Part shown: positions 46,880 to 58,246 of the stretch, in pieces
How the letters are laid out: the number at the start of each line of letters is the position of its first letter
How positions within the stretch are numbered: the first letter of the stretch is position 1
DNA from: Fulvia fulva
Lineage: Eukaryota; Ascomycota; Dothideomycetes; Mycosphaerellales; Mycosphaerellaceae
NCBI RefSeq assembly: GCF_020509005.1
Contig: NC_063016.1
Coordinates: 5,394,001-5,458,000 of the forward strand
Direction of reading: 5' to 3'
Length of the DNA: 64,000 nucleotides
The notes under the pieces: model-generated
What the model was told of the DNA's origin: nothing
What the model saw: the letters and a program-made list of their open reading frames with translations, nothing else
The model's database searches: none
Program-made: the position numbers and the translations under genes

Positions 46880-47531
46880 CTTGCCTTCGGTTGCACTCGA
46901 GGGTCATCAGTTGGGGCAAGAGTGATCGAGCAGCTGGGGAGCTTCCGGCTTTATCATAGCCTGGCCTGGAGCATCGCACCTCTGGTGGTGCCTCGCACAA
47001 AGATCTGCGATTTAGGAGGTGTCTTCCGATAATTGACTTGGCGCACCACCAGCTGAAGGTACAAACTGTGGGGGTCAATCACTGCCTGAGTGGTCGGCAC
47101 TGGTGGTACAGGCTGTTGGTGTCGATGGTGCCAGTGTGGAACCCCTTATGACCATAGGCGATGAGTGCCGAGCGGAATGCTGGCTACTTCTTGACACGGC
47201 GCCTTCCTTCGCGGAACACCTGAGGCTCTGGAATGGACTCTCGGCTTCAGCTCTTGCCCGGTAGCAGCTGTCGTGTAACGCGAGCCACGTCACAACAGCT
47301 GGAGGCCCGCCAGATTACCTCTTGCAGCTGTGATGATCCAGCACCGGATGGCCTGAGGTATCAAGTCTCTCATTCATGAGTGTATAGTACATATTCTATA
47401 CACCAGACATTCCTCGTCTTACAATGCGACTCTGGGAAACAATGCTTCCGATGGTTCCATTGACCACTGTTCCAGCGGTGAACGCCATATCGCCATATCT
47501 CCTGATCAGCTCCCACACATCATGACGCCCT
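46880..47531. other. Intergenic region
   Basis: Lies between the ankyrin gene and the 3' end of the mL60 gene. Short frames only. It probably contains the ankyrin promoter, and its true start could lie slightly upstream of 46,879. Confidence 0.45.
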
Positions 47532-48184
47532 TTAGAAGCCCGGCGGATTCACCCTCTGACTCAACCTCGTCCACTTGGGCAACTTATGCACACCCTTCCT
47601 ATAACCCTTCACCTTCTTATCAAACATGCTATACTTATCCCTCGGCAACATCTCCTGCTCTGTGGGCATATCCGCTTTCCACCTCTCAATGAGTTTCGTA
47701 GTCTTTTCTTGCGCGGCTTGCTCTTTCAATAGTTTCTTACTGTGCACTTTCACTGAAACGCCTGTGTGACCGACTTCGTCGTGTTGCGGAACGAGCTCGC
47801 CTCTCTTGGGACCTTTACCATGCCGCCGTGATTCGAGATCAGCGTTCGTTTCGTGCTCGAGGAGGCGCTGGCCTTCTGCTGTGGAGGAGAGTTCAGCTGG
47901 GGTGGCTTTGCCGGTGGAGGGTGAGGTTGTGGGGGCTTCGCTGGGGGCTGAGTTCCGCACTTGGGGTATTGAAGTCGTGGCGGATCGTTTGAGAGCTGTG
48001 TCGAGGACGGAGACGACGTTATCGACGCGGCGCATTCGTCTGCGATGTCGTAGTTTTTGGGGTGCTGAGAGACGCCATGGGATCTTCCTGGGGTGTTGTT
48101 AGACGGTTGTCTCTACCATGAGCGAGAGTTGTACCATAACAAACCGCCAGACAGCGGCGCTGTAGGTCTGAATGCGCCGAACAT
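47532..48184 (-). CDS. MRPL31: Mitochondrial large-subunit ribosomal protein mL60
   Basis: Exon 1 48,184-48,135, a 47-bp intron (GTACAA, branch CTAAC, CAG; 48,134-48,088), exon 2 48,087-47,532: 201 residues. The N-terminus MFGAFRPTAPLSGGLLW-KIPWRLS and the C-terminus DKYSMFDKKVKGYRKG with HKLPKWTRLSQR are the two conserved blocks of fungal MRPL31. The Trp codon at the exon junction is split by the intron, which confirms the splice. Between the blocks lies a Pro/Ser/Thr- and Lys-rich linker, so the protein is longer than yeast MRPL31. It acts in the mitochondrial ribosome. It is divergent from TRS20 with 219 bp between start codons. Confidence 0.92.
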
Positions 48185-48403
48185 TGTGATGTGTGTGTCG
48201 GTGAATGTTCAATGCATCGTGAAGTGCTCCTCCCACACGGAGGTGTCGCCGCGGTCGTGCCAAGCCCAGCTTCGGACATGTCTCGGTGGCTGCTCAAGAG
48301 GACAACATTGAACAAGAACGCATTATCACCATATCACGATTCCATGTCACAATTGCCGTGAATCAGTGAGACCTCATGCTGGTCCGAAGACTTCGATGAC
48401 AAC
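48185..48403. promoter_or_regulatory. Bidirectional promoter, MRPL31 / TRS20
   Basis: 219 bp between the two start codons. Two housekeeping genes share it head to head. No specific binding site is evident. Confidence 0.6.
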
Positions 48404-49123
48404 ATGTCCTACTACTTCACCATCATCGGCACTCGCGACAACCCTCTCTTCGAGCTGGACTTTGGCACGTCGAAAGTGGGTGGAGATGGCATTGCACGAT
48501 TTCGAGAAGAGGCAAAGCATATGAACCAATTCATCGTACATGCTGCTCTTGACCTTGTAGAGGAAGCTCAGTGGACTACCAAAGACCTGTATGCATGCCT
48601 CATATCACAGGATCCACATTGCGCCGAACTTGCCTTCCGGTATGACTATGTTCTGACTACGACACAGCTACCTCAAGAAAGTCGACAGCTTCCAAAACAA
48701 CCACATCCACACCTTCCTCACCGGCGGCAACGTCAAATTCATGCTACTCATGAACCCGGACCCGAGCGTCACCACCTACTCCAGCTATCAGACCTCACCA
48801 CCATCACGACCTAACACGGCGCGACAAAGTACTCTGATAGCTGCCAACCCGACAAGTCAGCAGACTGAAGAAGCTGTTAGACAGTTCATGTTCGAGGTAA
48901 GCTAGTCCCCACGCGCCTCCATCATGCTTGTGCAAGGCTCCACTGCTTGCACATCATCCAGCGCTTACTCGGAATATCATCCCGAGACTTCGCTAACGTG
49001 ACCTTGCAGGTCTACGAAGCGTGGATGAAATGCATCATGAACCCCTTCTACCACGTAAACACCCAAGTCACATCACCCGTCTTCCGAAGTCGCGTCAGTA
49101 CCGCGGCAAAGAAGTACCTCTGA
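48404..49123 (+). CDS. TRS20: TRAPP complex subunit Trs20 (sedlin/TRAPPC2)
   Basis: Three exons, 48,404-48,588, 48,668-48,896 and 49,010-49,123, with introns of 79 bp (GTATGC..ACACAG) and 113 bp (GTAAGC, branch CTAAC, GCAG), give 175 residues. Sedlin longin-fold blocks: MSYYFTIIGTRDNPLFE at the start, FIVHAALDLVEEAQW, HTFLTGGNVKFMLLMNPDP in exon 2, EEAVRQFMFEVYEAWMK across the second junction, SPVFRSRV at the end. Trs20 is a core subunit of TRAPP complexes that activate Rab GTPases in ER-Golgi transport and autophagy. A Ser/Thr/Pro-rich insert (about 98-130) is typical of filamentous fungi. Intact. Confidence 0.93.
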
Positions 49124-50978
49124 AAGCAATCATTCCACCATCATCCAATACCACAGCATCAGCAGCAAGATGAGAACACCAACGGCCTGGGAAGCCCATG
49201 TCTCGGTTCAGCACAGCATCATTCGGCTTACAACATGACGCGCAAAGCACCACGCACATGTGAAAACATCCGAAGACGCAACCTTAACCACCAAGCATAT
49301 GCATCTGCAGGCCATGCGTAGCTACGTACAGATTACCACATTCCCAGCATGTGGTTGCTGCCCAGCCCATCGCGCAGCCTGCATTGGATCAGCAGATACA
49401 GTACAACCACCCAATATCAACCCAACCGAGAACCAATCCATGCTGCATGCGACAACGCAAGAAGTGTGGCCAGGATTCGATCTGATAGGCGCGGCAGAAG
49501 ATGTACATCAGAACGCGAATGATGTATTCTGCTGCACTCCCACGTCCTGCTGCGCGCGGCCCGCGAACAGCCAAGCCACACTGTAAATCATCAGCTGCCG
49601 ACGAATCCTCAAAGCTAGCTCCCGCCATCCCACTGGCGGGAAAGCTCAAAAAGCGGGGAACGTGTGTGTGTCTGTTCACGTGGCATGCGCTGTATAGCTA
49701 GCTACGAGATGTGTACCAGCATCTGTCTACAGACCGCTAGAATGACAGTGATGCTTTGACAACTTCGGGACAAACTCGGTTGATGTTGGGGAGGTGAAGG
49801 ATTATGGAAATATGGTGGTAGCCTATCACCTAGCTGGATCAACGCAATGCGATCGAGTAACAGGACGACGTTGCAGAACCTGACGCACCTACACACCAGT
49901 AACATCCTGGGATCTATCATTGTACAATCTCGGCGCTCATGCACATGCATCCACGCGAAGAAAAGCAGACACATCTCGGACCCAACGACGTCCAGCTCAT
50001 GGCAATCACAAGCTACCGTTCCAAGCCTCCAGCGCATTCAGTACCGAAGTCGACCCAAAGGATCATGCACTTCACCCAACCTGCCGGTAACCTATCTGAA
50101 GCTCAAGCAAGCTGGAGAAAGCTGGAGAAAGCTGGAGTACAGATGAAAACATGAGGTGTAACACGACATACTTAGAGCCGAGACAGGCCATGCAGCTACG
50201 CGAGGGCGCGAGGGCAACTCGCAGGCAATGCGATCCAACATGCCCTGAAGCGACGAAATCAGCTAGCATGCTGGATGCGATGTACACGTATGCAGTAGGA
50301 TCAGCCTCAATCATGCGTACACTCACAATGCTGGTCCATCAGACAGATCCTCGTTACAGTCGGTACCGACCCTATCACCTCCCACACCTCACGTCGAATG
50401 ATCTGAACTGGAGCTCAAAAAATGCAGTGTAACCATGACAGCCTGCGCTCGAGCATTTCATCGCATTCGTAGCCCATATCTCGCTGAAGTAAGAAGAAGT
50501 AAGCAACAATAAGCCAAATTGGTATCACTCATCCCCACTCCACTCCAAGTCCAAGCCCGCCCAAACGTGCGCCGCTGGTCCCGTACACCCGTTGCCAAAA
50601 TCCCATTCCACTCCATTCCGTTGCGATCCATTCCGATTCATGCTGGTCCCGTAACCGTAGAAAATGCCCCATGCAAAAGTCCCTCATGCTGTCGATCAAT
50701 CCAGTATGCCAGCATCAGCATGATCCAATCTGTGAATGAATAAATGAATCCATCCATCCTGCAAATGCCATGCCATGCCATGCCATGCCCAAGCCAAGCC
50801 AAGCCAAGCCAAGCCAAAACACCATATCGTGAAACACCAGCCAGCCCAAATGCCCTTGCCGTACCGTAATCGTAAGGCTGTTACACTCCCACAACATACA
50901 TACATGCAACACCGCAAAACCCCTCAATTCAGTTCAATCCAGTCCCACAACATCCCCTCTCACCAGTCAGCACCGGCA
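49124..50978. other. Long gene-poor interval
   Basis: About 1.9 kb between TRS20 and the acidic protein gene. Many short frames occur on both strands, none with recognisable content or a plausible splice structure. It includes two adjacent pentanucleotide microsatellites (50,765-50,817) and probably the long 3' UTR of the acidic gene. Confidence 0.5.
50765..50817. repeat. Adjacent microsatellites (ATGCC)5 and (AAGCC)5
   Basis: Five perfect ATGCC units (50,765-50,789), one C, then five AAGCC units plus AA (50,791-50,817). The second array differs from the first by T to A and G order only, so one may derive from the other. Non-coding, downstream of the acidic protein gene. Confidence 0.9.
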
Positions 50979-52013
50979 TCACCCCCGCCTCCGTCCCCTC
51001 CCCTCCTCAAGGACCCTCTCAGACGCCCCCGTCCCCCCACTCTGAATACCAAACCCCATCTCCGCCTTGCGCTCCGCCTCGGGCGCTTCACTGAGGGTAT
51101 ACATCCCACTACTAGGCCGTCTCCACACATGATGCTTGCCGGACATAGTACGCGAGAACCTTAGACCAGGCCGCTCCAGTTGGCGCGCTTGACGGCGTCG
51201 CTCACGGGCTCGTTCGACGAGGTAGGCGACTGGGAGGTCATCGTCGGAGTCGGAGTCGGAGGCGTCGGAGATTTCATCGTCTTCATCGTCTGTTTCTTCG
51301 TCGGACGGGGTGGGTTCCAGGAGGTAGGAGGGGATTGGCATAGTTTGGCCCTGCCGAGGGTCGGCACCGCGGGAGGTGTTTGCCTGGCAGTGGGCGTGGA
51401 TGTCGAAGGATTCCTTGAGGTTTGGGGAGGAGTCGGGTGTGAGTTGGGGTAAGTCGTCGACGAGGGGAGTCCAGACGCCACGGCGGGAAGGGTCAGATGT
51501 AGCGCGGTTGCGTTCGACTGCGCGTTGGAGGGCGGAAGCTTGGCTGTGTAGGAGACTGTTCCAGCGATCGGGCATGGCTTGGCCTTGTTGTGCTCGTCGA
51601 CGGTCTGTGTCGAAGAGGGCGAAATCGGTGATGCCAGCGTCCCATTCTATCTCTCCGGCTTCGTCGTCGTCGTCCGAGTGCTCGGCCCAGTCTTCGTACT
51701 CGTACATCTGGACGGGGGAGAGGAAGTGGTTCTCTGGGTGTTCTGCGAGGTCATACTCGAAGAGGTCGATGGGTTTGGTGTGATGTTGATGTTGATGGTG
51801 CTTGACAGGAGCCATGGTTGGGGTAGTGGGCTGCGATATATGTATTCTCGTTCCATTGCCCATGGGATTGGTGGTGGTGGTGGTGAAGCGTGACGTGGCG
51901 TTGCTAGTTTTTGCTGATGTGGGAGGCCAAGTTGCGCTGCGACCTAATGCTACTGCGGATGGTGATGCTAGTGCTAATGGCTCGAACTTGGTGAAGACGG
52001 GCGAGGGCTGCAT
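50979..52013 (-). CDS. Acidic, largely disordered protein, function unknown
   Basis: A 344-residue frame from the ATG at 52,011-52,013 (MQPSPVFTKFEPLALASPSA); the open frame extends upstream only through a GTG start and one other ATG (52,070). It is Ser/Thr-rich at the N-terminus, then PIDLFEYDLAEHPENHFLSP, an acidic patch (EHSDDDDEAGEIEWDAG), a second long Asp/Glu run, and a basic C-terminal part (ERARERRRQARQLERPGLRF) ending GGTGASERVLEEGRGRRRG. No domain is recognised. The mixed acidic/basic pattern with short conserved-looking motifs resembles uncharacterised fungal proteins. No intron is needed. Confidence 0.65.
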   Translation of the reverse strand: MQPSPVFTKFEPLALASPSAVALGRSATWPPTSAKTSNATSRFTTTTTNPMGNGTRIHISQPTTPTMAPVKHHQHQHHTKPIDLFEYDLAEHPENHFLSPVQMYEYEDWAEHSDDDDEAGEIEWDAGITDFALFDTDRRRAQQGQAMPDRWNSLLHSQASALQRAVERNRATSDPSRRGVWTPLVDDLPQLTPDSSPNLKESFDIHAHCQANTSRGADPRQGQTMPIPSYLLEPTPSDEETDDEDDEISDASDSDSDDDLPVAYLVERARERRRQARQLERPGLRFSRTMSGKHHVWRRPSSGMYTLSEAPEAERKAEMGFGIQSGGTGASERVLEEGRGRRRG

Positions 52014-54394
52014 GGTATATGTAACGCACGGAGAGGATTGTCGGAATGTGGTTGGCAAGCATGCAAGCATGCGCGAGGAGCTGGCCTGTGCGTGGCGTGG
52101 GATGGAGGGCGTCGGTGTAGATCTCACAGCAGTTTACCGTACTTCGTGCGGTGGTTCTACCGCAGGCAACCCGAAGCGCCGTAGCGCGATGGAGAGATCA
52201 AAAGGTAGAGATGTAGTAGACTAGGTCCGATGGTACCCGACTCTGCGGCCGGTCCGTCGTCGTCGTGTTGCTGTACGGATATGTATGTAGCGTACTGTGG
52301 CGGTGGTCGAGCAGCAGCTGTTGCGTGAAGCGCTGCCCGGGGTGTGCAGTGTGCAGCGGAAAGTGTGGGGTGCGCTGAGGGTGAAAGTTGCAGACGCAAG
52401 AAAAAGGCTAACGAACGACGAGGATCTTCTTCTTGCAAGCGGGGAAAGCTCAGGGAAATAAGAAGAGGAATCACATACGATGACTGCGACGACTCTGGGC
52501 TGGCTTTGAAGCGGCGTACGTCTCCACCGGTCCAGGCTGCGTCACACAGTCAGAGGAGGCCGCAGCAGGCAGGGCCATTTCTCTCAGATGACTGGAGGAG
52601 TGAGACATGGATCCGAGCAGGCGTGTGTGCAGCCTCCCCTCTTCATCGGTGCAGGCGGCATCGATATGGAAAGAGGCATTTCCCATTTCAATAATGCAGC
52701 GCAAAGGGAAAGCTTGACATCCCGCGTCAGCCAGTTTCGCACCTTGGCGCGTCGCATGAAGAACAGCTCTGGCTGCGTTAGTCAACGCCAGCCAGAAACC
52801 TGTGCACGCTCGCTACTACTGCTCGCTTCGACACTGAAAGAGCGAGCGAACCGGGAGTGTGCTGGTGTAAACATGCTGCAAGGTCCCAGCGCAGCCAGTA
52901 GGCGCTGCTGTCCACGTCGGCGCGAGGCGCCTCAGTCCGCAATGCAGCAGCTCTTGCGCCAAAAAGGCGCGCCAGTTGGGTGTTAGGCGGTGATGATGAG
53001 GCTGATGGGAAGGTGATCACCGCGACTGTCTTTGCCCGGTGCATCTCTGGCACAGGGATGCTCGATCTGTGCGACACTCACCAACTCTACACCTCCTTTC
53101 TTCCTTCTCCATCGAGATTCGACATCTGGGGCATGACAGATGCTGCACCCGAGACCTCCTTGCTCTCATCCCAGCGAGTCAGCGCGTGCCAATCTTGATG
53201 ACCAGCCACCCAAACAATAGCGCGGGATGTCCTTCGATAGTCGATACTTGGGAAACGCGACTTCCACTTTCTGCAGGCATAGAACACAGCCCCGCACTCC
53301 ATTCCACCTCCGCCTGTCGCCTGTCGCCTGTCGCCTGTCGCCTGTCGCCTGTCGCCTGTCGCCATCCCGTCGTTCATTCGCTCCTTCGCACGCTCCCAAC
53401 TCCGCCATTGTCGGTCAACCCATCACCAACCTCAACCTTCATCATGACGCTGCCATCGCACACCAGCTGCCACACTACCACGATGCACACCAGAATCCTG
53501 GACGACTCGTCCATTCAGGTGGCAAACGACGCGTCTGCAAACCTGTTCACCCACGCACTCGGGATGTCTGGAAGTATGAATCTTACACACCACTGCAGCC
53601 CGTTTGTGGCGTGGTGAGAGCATCAGATCAGACGATACCGTTTACGCTCCATCCTCGGGCATGAGGAGAGTGGTTGGTTGTAAGCATTCGCTGCATTTCT
53701 CCTTGTTCCGACGCAGGAACGATGTAGTTCCTGCGCGGTAAGCAAGCAGTTCAGCAATCCTGATCAGCCCTACGAGTATTTGAACGACTGTGCTCACCTG
53801 ACTGGTGCGCGTGGTGGCAGGCTGGCCGTACTTTGAGGCATGCTGCGTGCTATCGTTGCCACTGAGCTGGCATGGAGTGAGGGAAACTCTATATTGTTGA
53901 GGGACACCCACGAGCTGATGCGAGCTCGACTGTATGGTGCTGAGAAGGCGAGCGGTATATCACGCACACTGATGACAGCCACACCGGAGGGCTGAGACTT
54001 TTCTTCGTCTCTTCCTGCTGACACGTTATCGACCAGTGCACCCTCCACACCCTCGCATCGTATGACAGCTCGCTTGAAGTCCAATCGAACTGCCAGAATA
54101 CACACACTGTATTCTGACTGGACAAACGCTCAAGTTGACATCGCCATGCTGACGGAAGGACGGTAGGTACGGCAAGCAGGCTTTTGCTTACGATGCCAGA
54201 GTCTCTCATCATGCAGCGGCCCCAGGTACTCTTGGACCTTGCAGATACTATGATGAGTAGTTCTCAACATCACGACTGCCTGTGATTGGGCACAGCACAT
54301 GGGGAGTCTTTGCGAAGCCTTCTGTATACACCTGATCTACTGAACCAACGAGCCCTCACGAAGACTTTTGGTAACATCATAACAATCCTCACAG
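52014..54394. other. Gene-poor interval with a 7-bp minisatellite
   Basis: About 2.4 kb with many overlapping short frames and no recognised product on either strand. Its left end presumably holds the promoter of the acidic protein gene. The only clear structure is the GCCTGTC array at 53,312-53,363. Confidence 0.45.
53312..53363. repeat. Minisatellite (GCCTGTC)7
   Basis: Seven perfect tandem copies of the 7-mer GCCTGTC followed by a partial copy GCC. A 7-bp unit is not a multiple of three, so the array reads the same peptide cycle in all frames and creates false open frames on both strands. Confidence 0.93.
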
Positions 54395-55047
54395 GTTCGA
54401 CGAAACATTCGAAACAGGGCTCTTCAGATTGAGCAGCTCCTACATCATCTACCTGGACCATATGAACAGCTTCGTCCACGAAGTCCATGTCGCATGCAGA
54501 AGTCCAAGCCCGACTCACGCCTGAGTACTGCAGAGGACGCCGGTTTATTCATGACCAGCACTGTCACCACTCTACCTGGTGTCCCGAAGCAGTAGAAGCG
54601 TTGGCCACCATTAATCGCTCGGCTACCACTGACAACACGACAGGGCCCCACCATTCTGGCACTTCTCCAGGCTACCATAGCTGACCTCGCCACTGCTGAG
54701 CCTATCCTGCACACAGCAGCAGATCTGCTTGCGTGCGAAATGGCGAGAGCCACGACCTTTACAAAGTCCTATCGGCATGTCGGATTCTTGACGAGAGACC
54801 ACGTAACGGCAGTGAGAAAGACTCTTGATGTCCCTGTGGTAAGACGTCCATGATTGCACTGGTGTCGCTGTATCGCTGTCTCGAAAGGCACGAACAGGAT
54901 TCGTACATCGAGCATTCGCACTTCCTACCACTACATCTTCCTTCCCCGCTTAGAGACCCTGCCAGAGTTCCTAAACGATTCCAATATCAGTCATGTATTT
55001 CCATACTTTCCAGCCTCACAAGATCCACAAAGGGAAACCAGACGTAG
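54395..55047 (+). pseudogene. Unrecognised open frame broken by one TAG
   Basis: From 54,395 (after a CACAG that could be an intron acceptor) to a TAG after GNQT near 55,047, one frame runs about 217 codons with a single TAG (54,590-54,592). Its content looks coding: LQIEQLLHHLPGPYEQL, AGLFMTSTVTTLPGVPK, ATIADLATAEPILHTAADLL, and YRHVGFLTRDHVTAVRKTLD. I do not recognise the family. No start codon with good support is visible upstream. Its 3' end lies close to or overlaps the end of the convergent SDR remnant. It could be a pseudogene, or exons of a gene whose intron removes the TAG. Confidence 0.35.
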
Positions 55048-55790
55048 ACACACCTCATTAACCTCCTCGAACCCCATCCCAATCTCCCCTCCATTCTCCA
55101 AATCGGGCTGATTTTTTAACATCGTGGAGCTCCGTCTGCACAGCGGGGGGATAAACCTCAATAACCTTCATCCCCTGCCCGTCTTTCATCAGCTGCTCCC
55201 TCAACGCTATAATGAAATGATGCAACGCCGTCTTGGAAGCACCGTAATTCGCTCTACTATGAAGAGTAATCAAAGCGAGCTGGGACGTTGTGAATGCCAA
55301 CGCTGTCGGGGTGGGGGGTTTTTGTAAGTAGGGGAGGAGCGCGGTGGTGAGGTGGATGGGGGCTGTGTAGGTTGTTTTTAGCTCGAGGGGGAAGGTGGAG
55401 AGAGAGAGGGGGAATGGGGGAGGAAGGGGTGGTGAGGTTTTAGGGCGCGTTGGATTCCGCTGTTTGAGGTGGATGAAGTCGATGGTGGGGTGGGTTTTGA
55501 AGATTTCAGCGCTGAAGGTGGGAGCCTGGGCAACATGATTAGCGTACCTTTAAGTAAAGTCTCGGGGGTTATGGGAGAAGGGCACGCTTACAGCTTCCAA
55601 ATCGCAAACGTCGTGAACACGATAATCCGCCATTATCCTTCCCATTCTTCTGCACGAAGGCCCCAAGTCTGTCTTGTCGTCGACCAACGACGATGACGAA
55701 GACATCGTTATCCACGAGAGTCTGCGCGAATCGCGCTCCTATGCCGGATGTGGCGCCGATGAGGAGGACTTTCTTGTAGGGGGAGGACAT
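55040..55790 (-). pseudogene. Short-chain dehydrogenase/reductase, several frameshifts
   Basis: Minus strand, starting MSSPYKKVLLIGATSGIGA (Rossmann TGxxxGxG motif) with GRRQDRL for NADP-type binding. The frame slips near 55,632; the correct continuation is DYRVHDVCDLEA, ended by a regular intron (GTAAGC..CCCAG). In exon 2, IDFIHL, NSGIQRAL (family NSG motif) and PLSLSTF lie in shifted frames. The catalytic YxxxK follows in NYGASKTALHHF, then VIEVYPPAVQTELHD, and a final slip in an A run (about 55,107) before NQPDLENGG. At least four single-base shifts occur, mostly in short homopolymer runs. Related to fungal DltE-type oxidoreductases. Either a pseudogene or sequence with indel errors. Confidence 0.75.
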
Positions 55791-56188
55791 GGTTGTTGTT
55801 GAGTTGGGATCGCTGTGCCGTTGTTGTTGCTTGGATTAAGAGTTCAGTGGACTTGTATGCACATCAATAGTCTGCTGAGAACTCGAGCGCTGACAAACGA
55901 TAGTGGTAGTCGTACGCAGAGTCCTCTGAAGTTGTTATGGAGCTTCAATACTACGTCATGGAAGACGTTCGTGAGAGACTTTCATTGGTCTTCGGAATTA
56001 CTTCTTTCGGCCGAGGTCGGCGGACGTATGTAGTAGTTTAGCTTGATATGGATCTCTATTCTTGACTGGAACATACTATGAAGGCTTTCCTGATTATCAC
56101 TGTCGTGGACTGTGAAGTCGAGAGCGCAAAAGCGCTTCCCACTCCCACCTCCACGCTGTGAACTCATGGCGAATATTCATGCTGTCCT
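55791..56188. other. Intergenic region
   Basis: Upstream of the SDR remnant and downstream of the 56.2-57.2 kb frame. Nothing recognisable; both frames are short. Confidence 0.4.
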
Positions 56189-57209
56189 TTACGTCCCACC
56201 CTGCACTCCCTTCTTCGGCATCCCCTTCGTCGGCGGCCCCATCTCACTCTCCCCATCCGCGTCCCTCGGAAACCCCAGCATATACAACCCCTTACACCTA
56301 ATATTCGAGAACACATTCTGCACACACCCCTCCGACTTCGCCAACTTGTGCACCTTCAAAGGATCCTCATCCGCGCAGTAGCTCGGCCACTTATCAGGAG
56401 GAGGGCGCGCCCACTGATCTCGACGCTTTCGCTGCCATTCTTCTGTGCATTCGTACGGGATTTGTGGGCAGAACTTTTCGGTGGAGTTTTTGACGGCGTT
56501 GGGGGGCAAAGGTGAAGCCGTTGGAGTCGACGGAGATGGGGTCAGCGGTGTCGCAGGGGCGGGGAGCGATGGGGGGTGGTGGGGTTGCTTGAGAGGTCGA
56601 AGTGGATAGTGCGGTAGCGGTGCCGGAGTCATGGCACGTGGTCCGGCCCACGGAAATCACCACCGCGGTCGTGTAACCGGGTTCTGCAGGTGATGATGTT
56701 GCGATAATTTGCACCGTCGACTTTGGTGTAGAAGTTGATGCTGGTGGCGGCTCAAAGGGGTTTAATGTTGTCGTAGTTGAGGTTAGCGGCGCGGTGGGTG
56801 TGATGTACGGCATCGGTGGCATGGAGAGGGCACGCATGTTGGCGTATGTCCTGGTTGCTTTTTCGAAAGACTTGTGGTGCAGAAGCGCAACAATGCCAGG
56901 TGGGATGAAGGAGTGAGATATCACTCTCCAGACGCCGCCATATAAATTTGATCGGTCCTCCAAAGCTGTGTAGGAGCTGGTAAGCAGCATGTCCTCATGT
57001 TTCCAAAGACCCGCATTTATCCTCAGCGATTGAAACATCCGCACGTTGACAGCCTGACGCTGCCACTGAGTAAGCTCGTACAAATGCATTGTCGTATTTC
57101 GCGACGATTCACTGTCAGTGCTTGCGAGAAGTGCTGTTCGATGGCGGCGGCATCTTCGCTGGTAATGCTGTGGGCCACACGCTGGCCGGGTCTGGAAACC
57201 GAAATGCAA
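56189..57209 (-). pseudogene. Unrecognised Ser/Thr/Pro-rich protein with Cys-containing C-terminus, frameshifted
   Basis: The upper frame (57,209-56,394) holds a Pro/Ser/Thr-rich middle part (APLTSTTTTLNPFEPPP, PKSTVQIIATSS, TTAVVISVGRTT). It appears to shift at a CCCCCC run near 56,509 into the lower frame (56,632-56,189), which carries NSTEKFCPQIPYECTEEW, WPSYCADED and KSEGCVQNVFSNIRCKGLY. The join gives a plausible protein with a conserved-looking cysteine-rich C-terminal domain of about 90 residues. I do not recognise a family. The 5' end is unclear and may need an exon upstream. A sequencing error in the C run is possible. Confidence 0.4.
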
Positions 57210-58246
57210 TTGTGCCGCTGACTGATGCCGTCGTGCTCACATGCAGGCTCGACTGGATATTAGGGTACTGCATCATCAGTACGTGCTTTGAAGTAGTGCC
57301 AGCCCATATTATGGTCCCATGGACAGTCAAGCTCGGGTAGAGCGAGTTGAGCGATATCTTATTTTCCTCTGGAAAATTGACCTAGACTGCTTGCATTACA
57401 GAGCCCTCCGAGCACAGCTTCTATCGTAGATGCGATGAGAAGCTGTTCTCGAATCGCCCTTACCGCACCTGCGGTCGCTTTGGGACGTCACCGCGAAGAC
57501 AATTCGTCACTGCTGGCCTTCGCTTGGCAATATGTCTGCCACGTGGACGATCGCGACTTTTGCTTAGCAAGCAATTTCGCTCCAGCTCCAATGGTGAGGA
57601 CATGACGATACGAAGCGGTGTGTTCTGCATGGTTGCCGGTCATGAACGGTACTGTACGAAAAGATGTGCACGACAATCTCCAAAAGTCTCGGCTTCGAAG
57701 AGCTGACTGAGCCATTCAGAGCGTCGCCGGGCACATCACGGATGCTGGCCTGTCTTCGAGGTAGCACATGTGCATTGCATATTGGGCAAGAGCATGAAGT
57801 AGCAGATCTGGAAGGTGAAAAAGGCCGGGGTCGGGGTTTCAATTCTCCGACCGACCCACAATTTCCCTGAACATGACAACCTTCGTGCCTTCTTCATGAC
57901 AGCTCCACAGCCACCGACAGATATATCTCGGAGTAGCGTCGCGCTCTTCAGCATCTGCCATCTGGATGCTCGTTCCATCAACGATGGCCATGGCGACCTA
58001 CCCAAGAAGTGTACACCCGCCTCCGCAAAATCTTCGCGCCCCATCACCATGAGGCAGAAATGAGGTCAGAAGTACGAATCTCAGGACCCGCCCTTGGTCG
58101 TGGCGACGAGTACGACGGGCAGCATTACAAGACTTCATGGCGACGATGACGATAGAAAGTGAAAGTGTAAGCCAAAGACATTCTGACCAGTGTACCAAAT
58201 CTCTTCACACCATTCATCTTCCCCCCTGGCCGACAACGTGGAGACG
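57210..58246. other. Intergenic region upstream of the methyltransferase homologue
   Basis: About 1 kb with only short frames and no domain. An upstream exon of the methyltransferase gene cannot be excluded, because the open frame extends left of the first ATG. Confidence 0.4.

Noticed and set aside
50765..53363. CRISPR-like array
   Set aside because: The short repeats are contiguous micro- and minisatellites without spacers, and the genome is eukaryotic.
58190..58246. Upstream extension of the methyltransferase homologue to 58,190
   Set aside because: That start is GTG; the first ATG in frame is at 58,247, and the extra residues resemble no family member.
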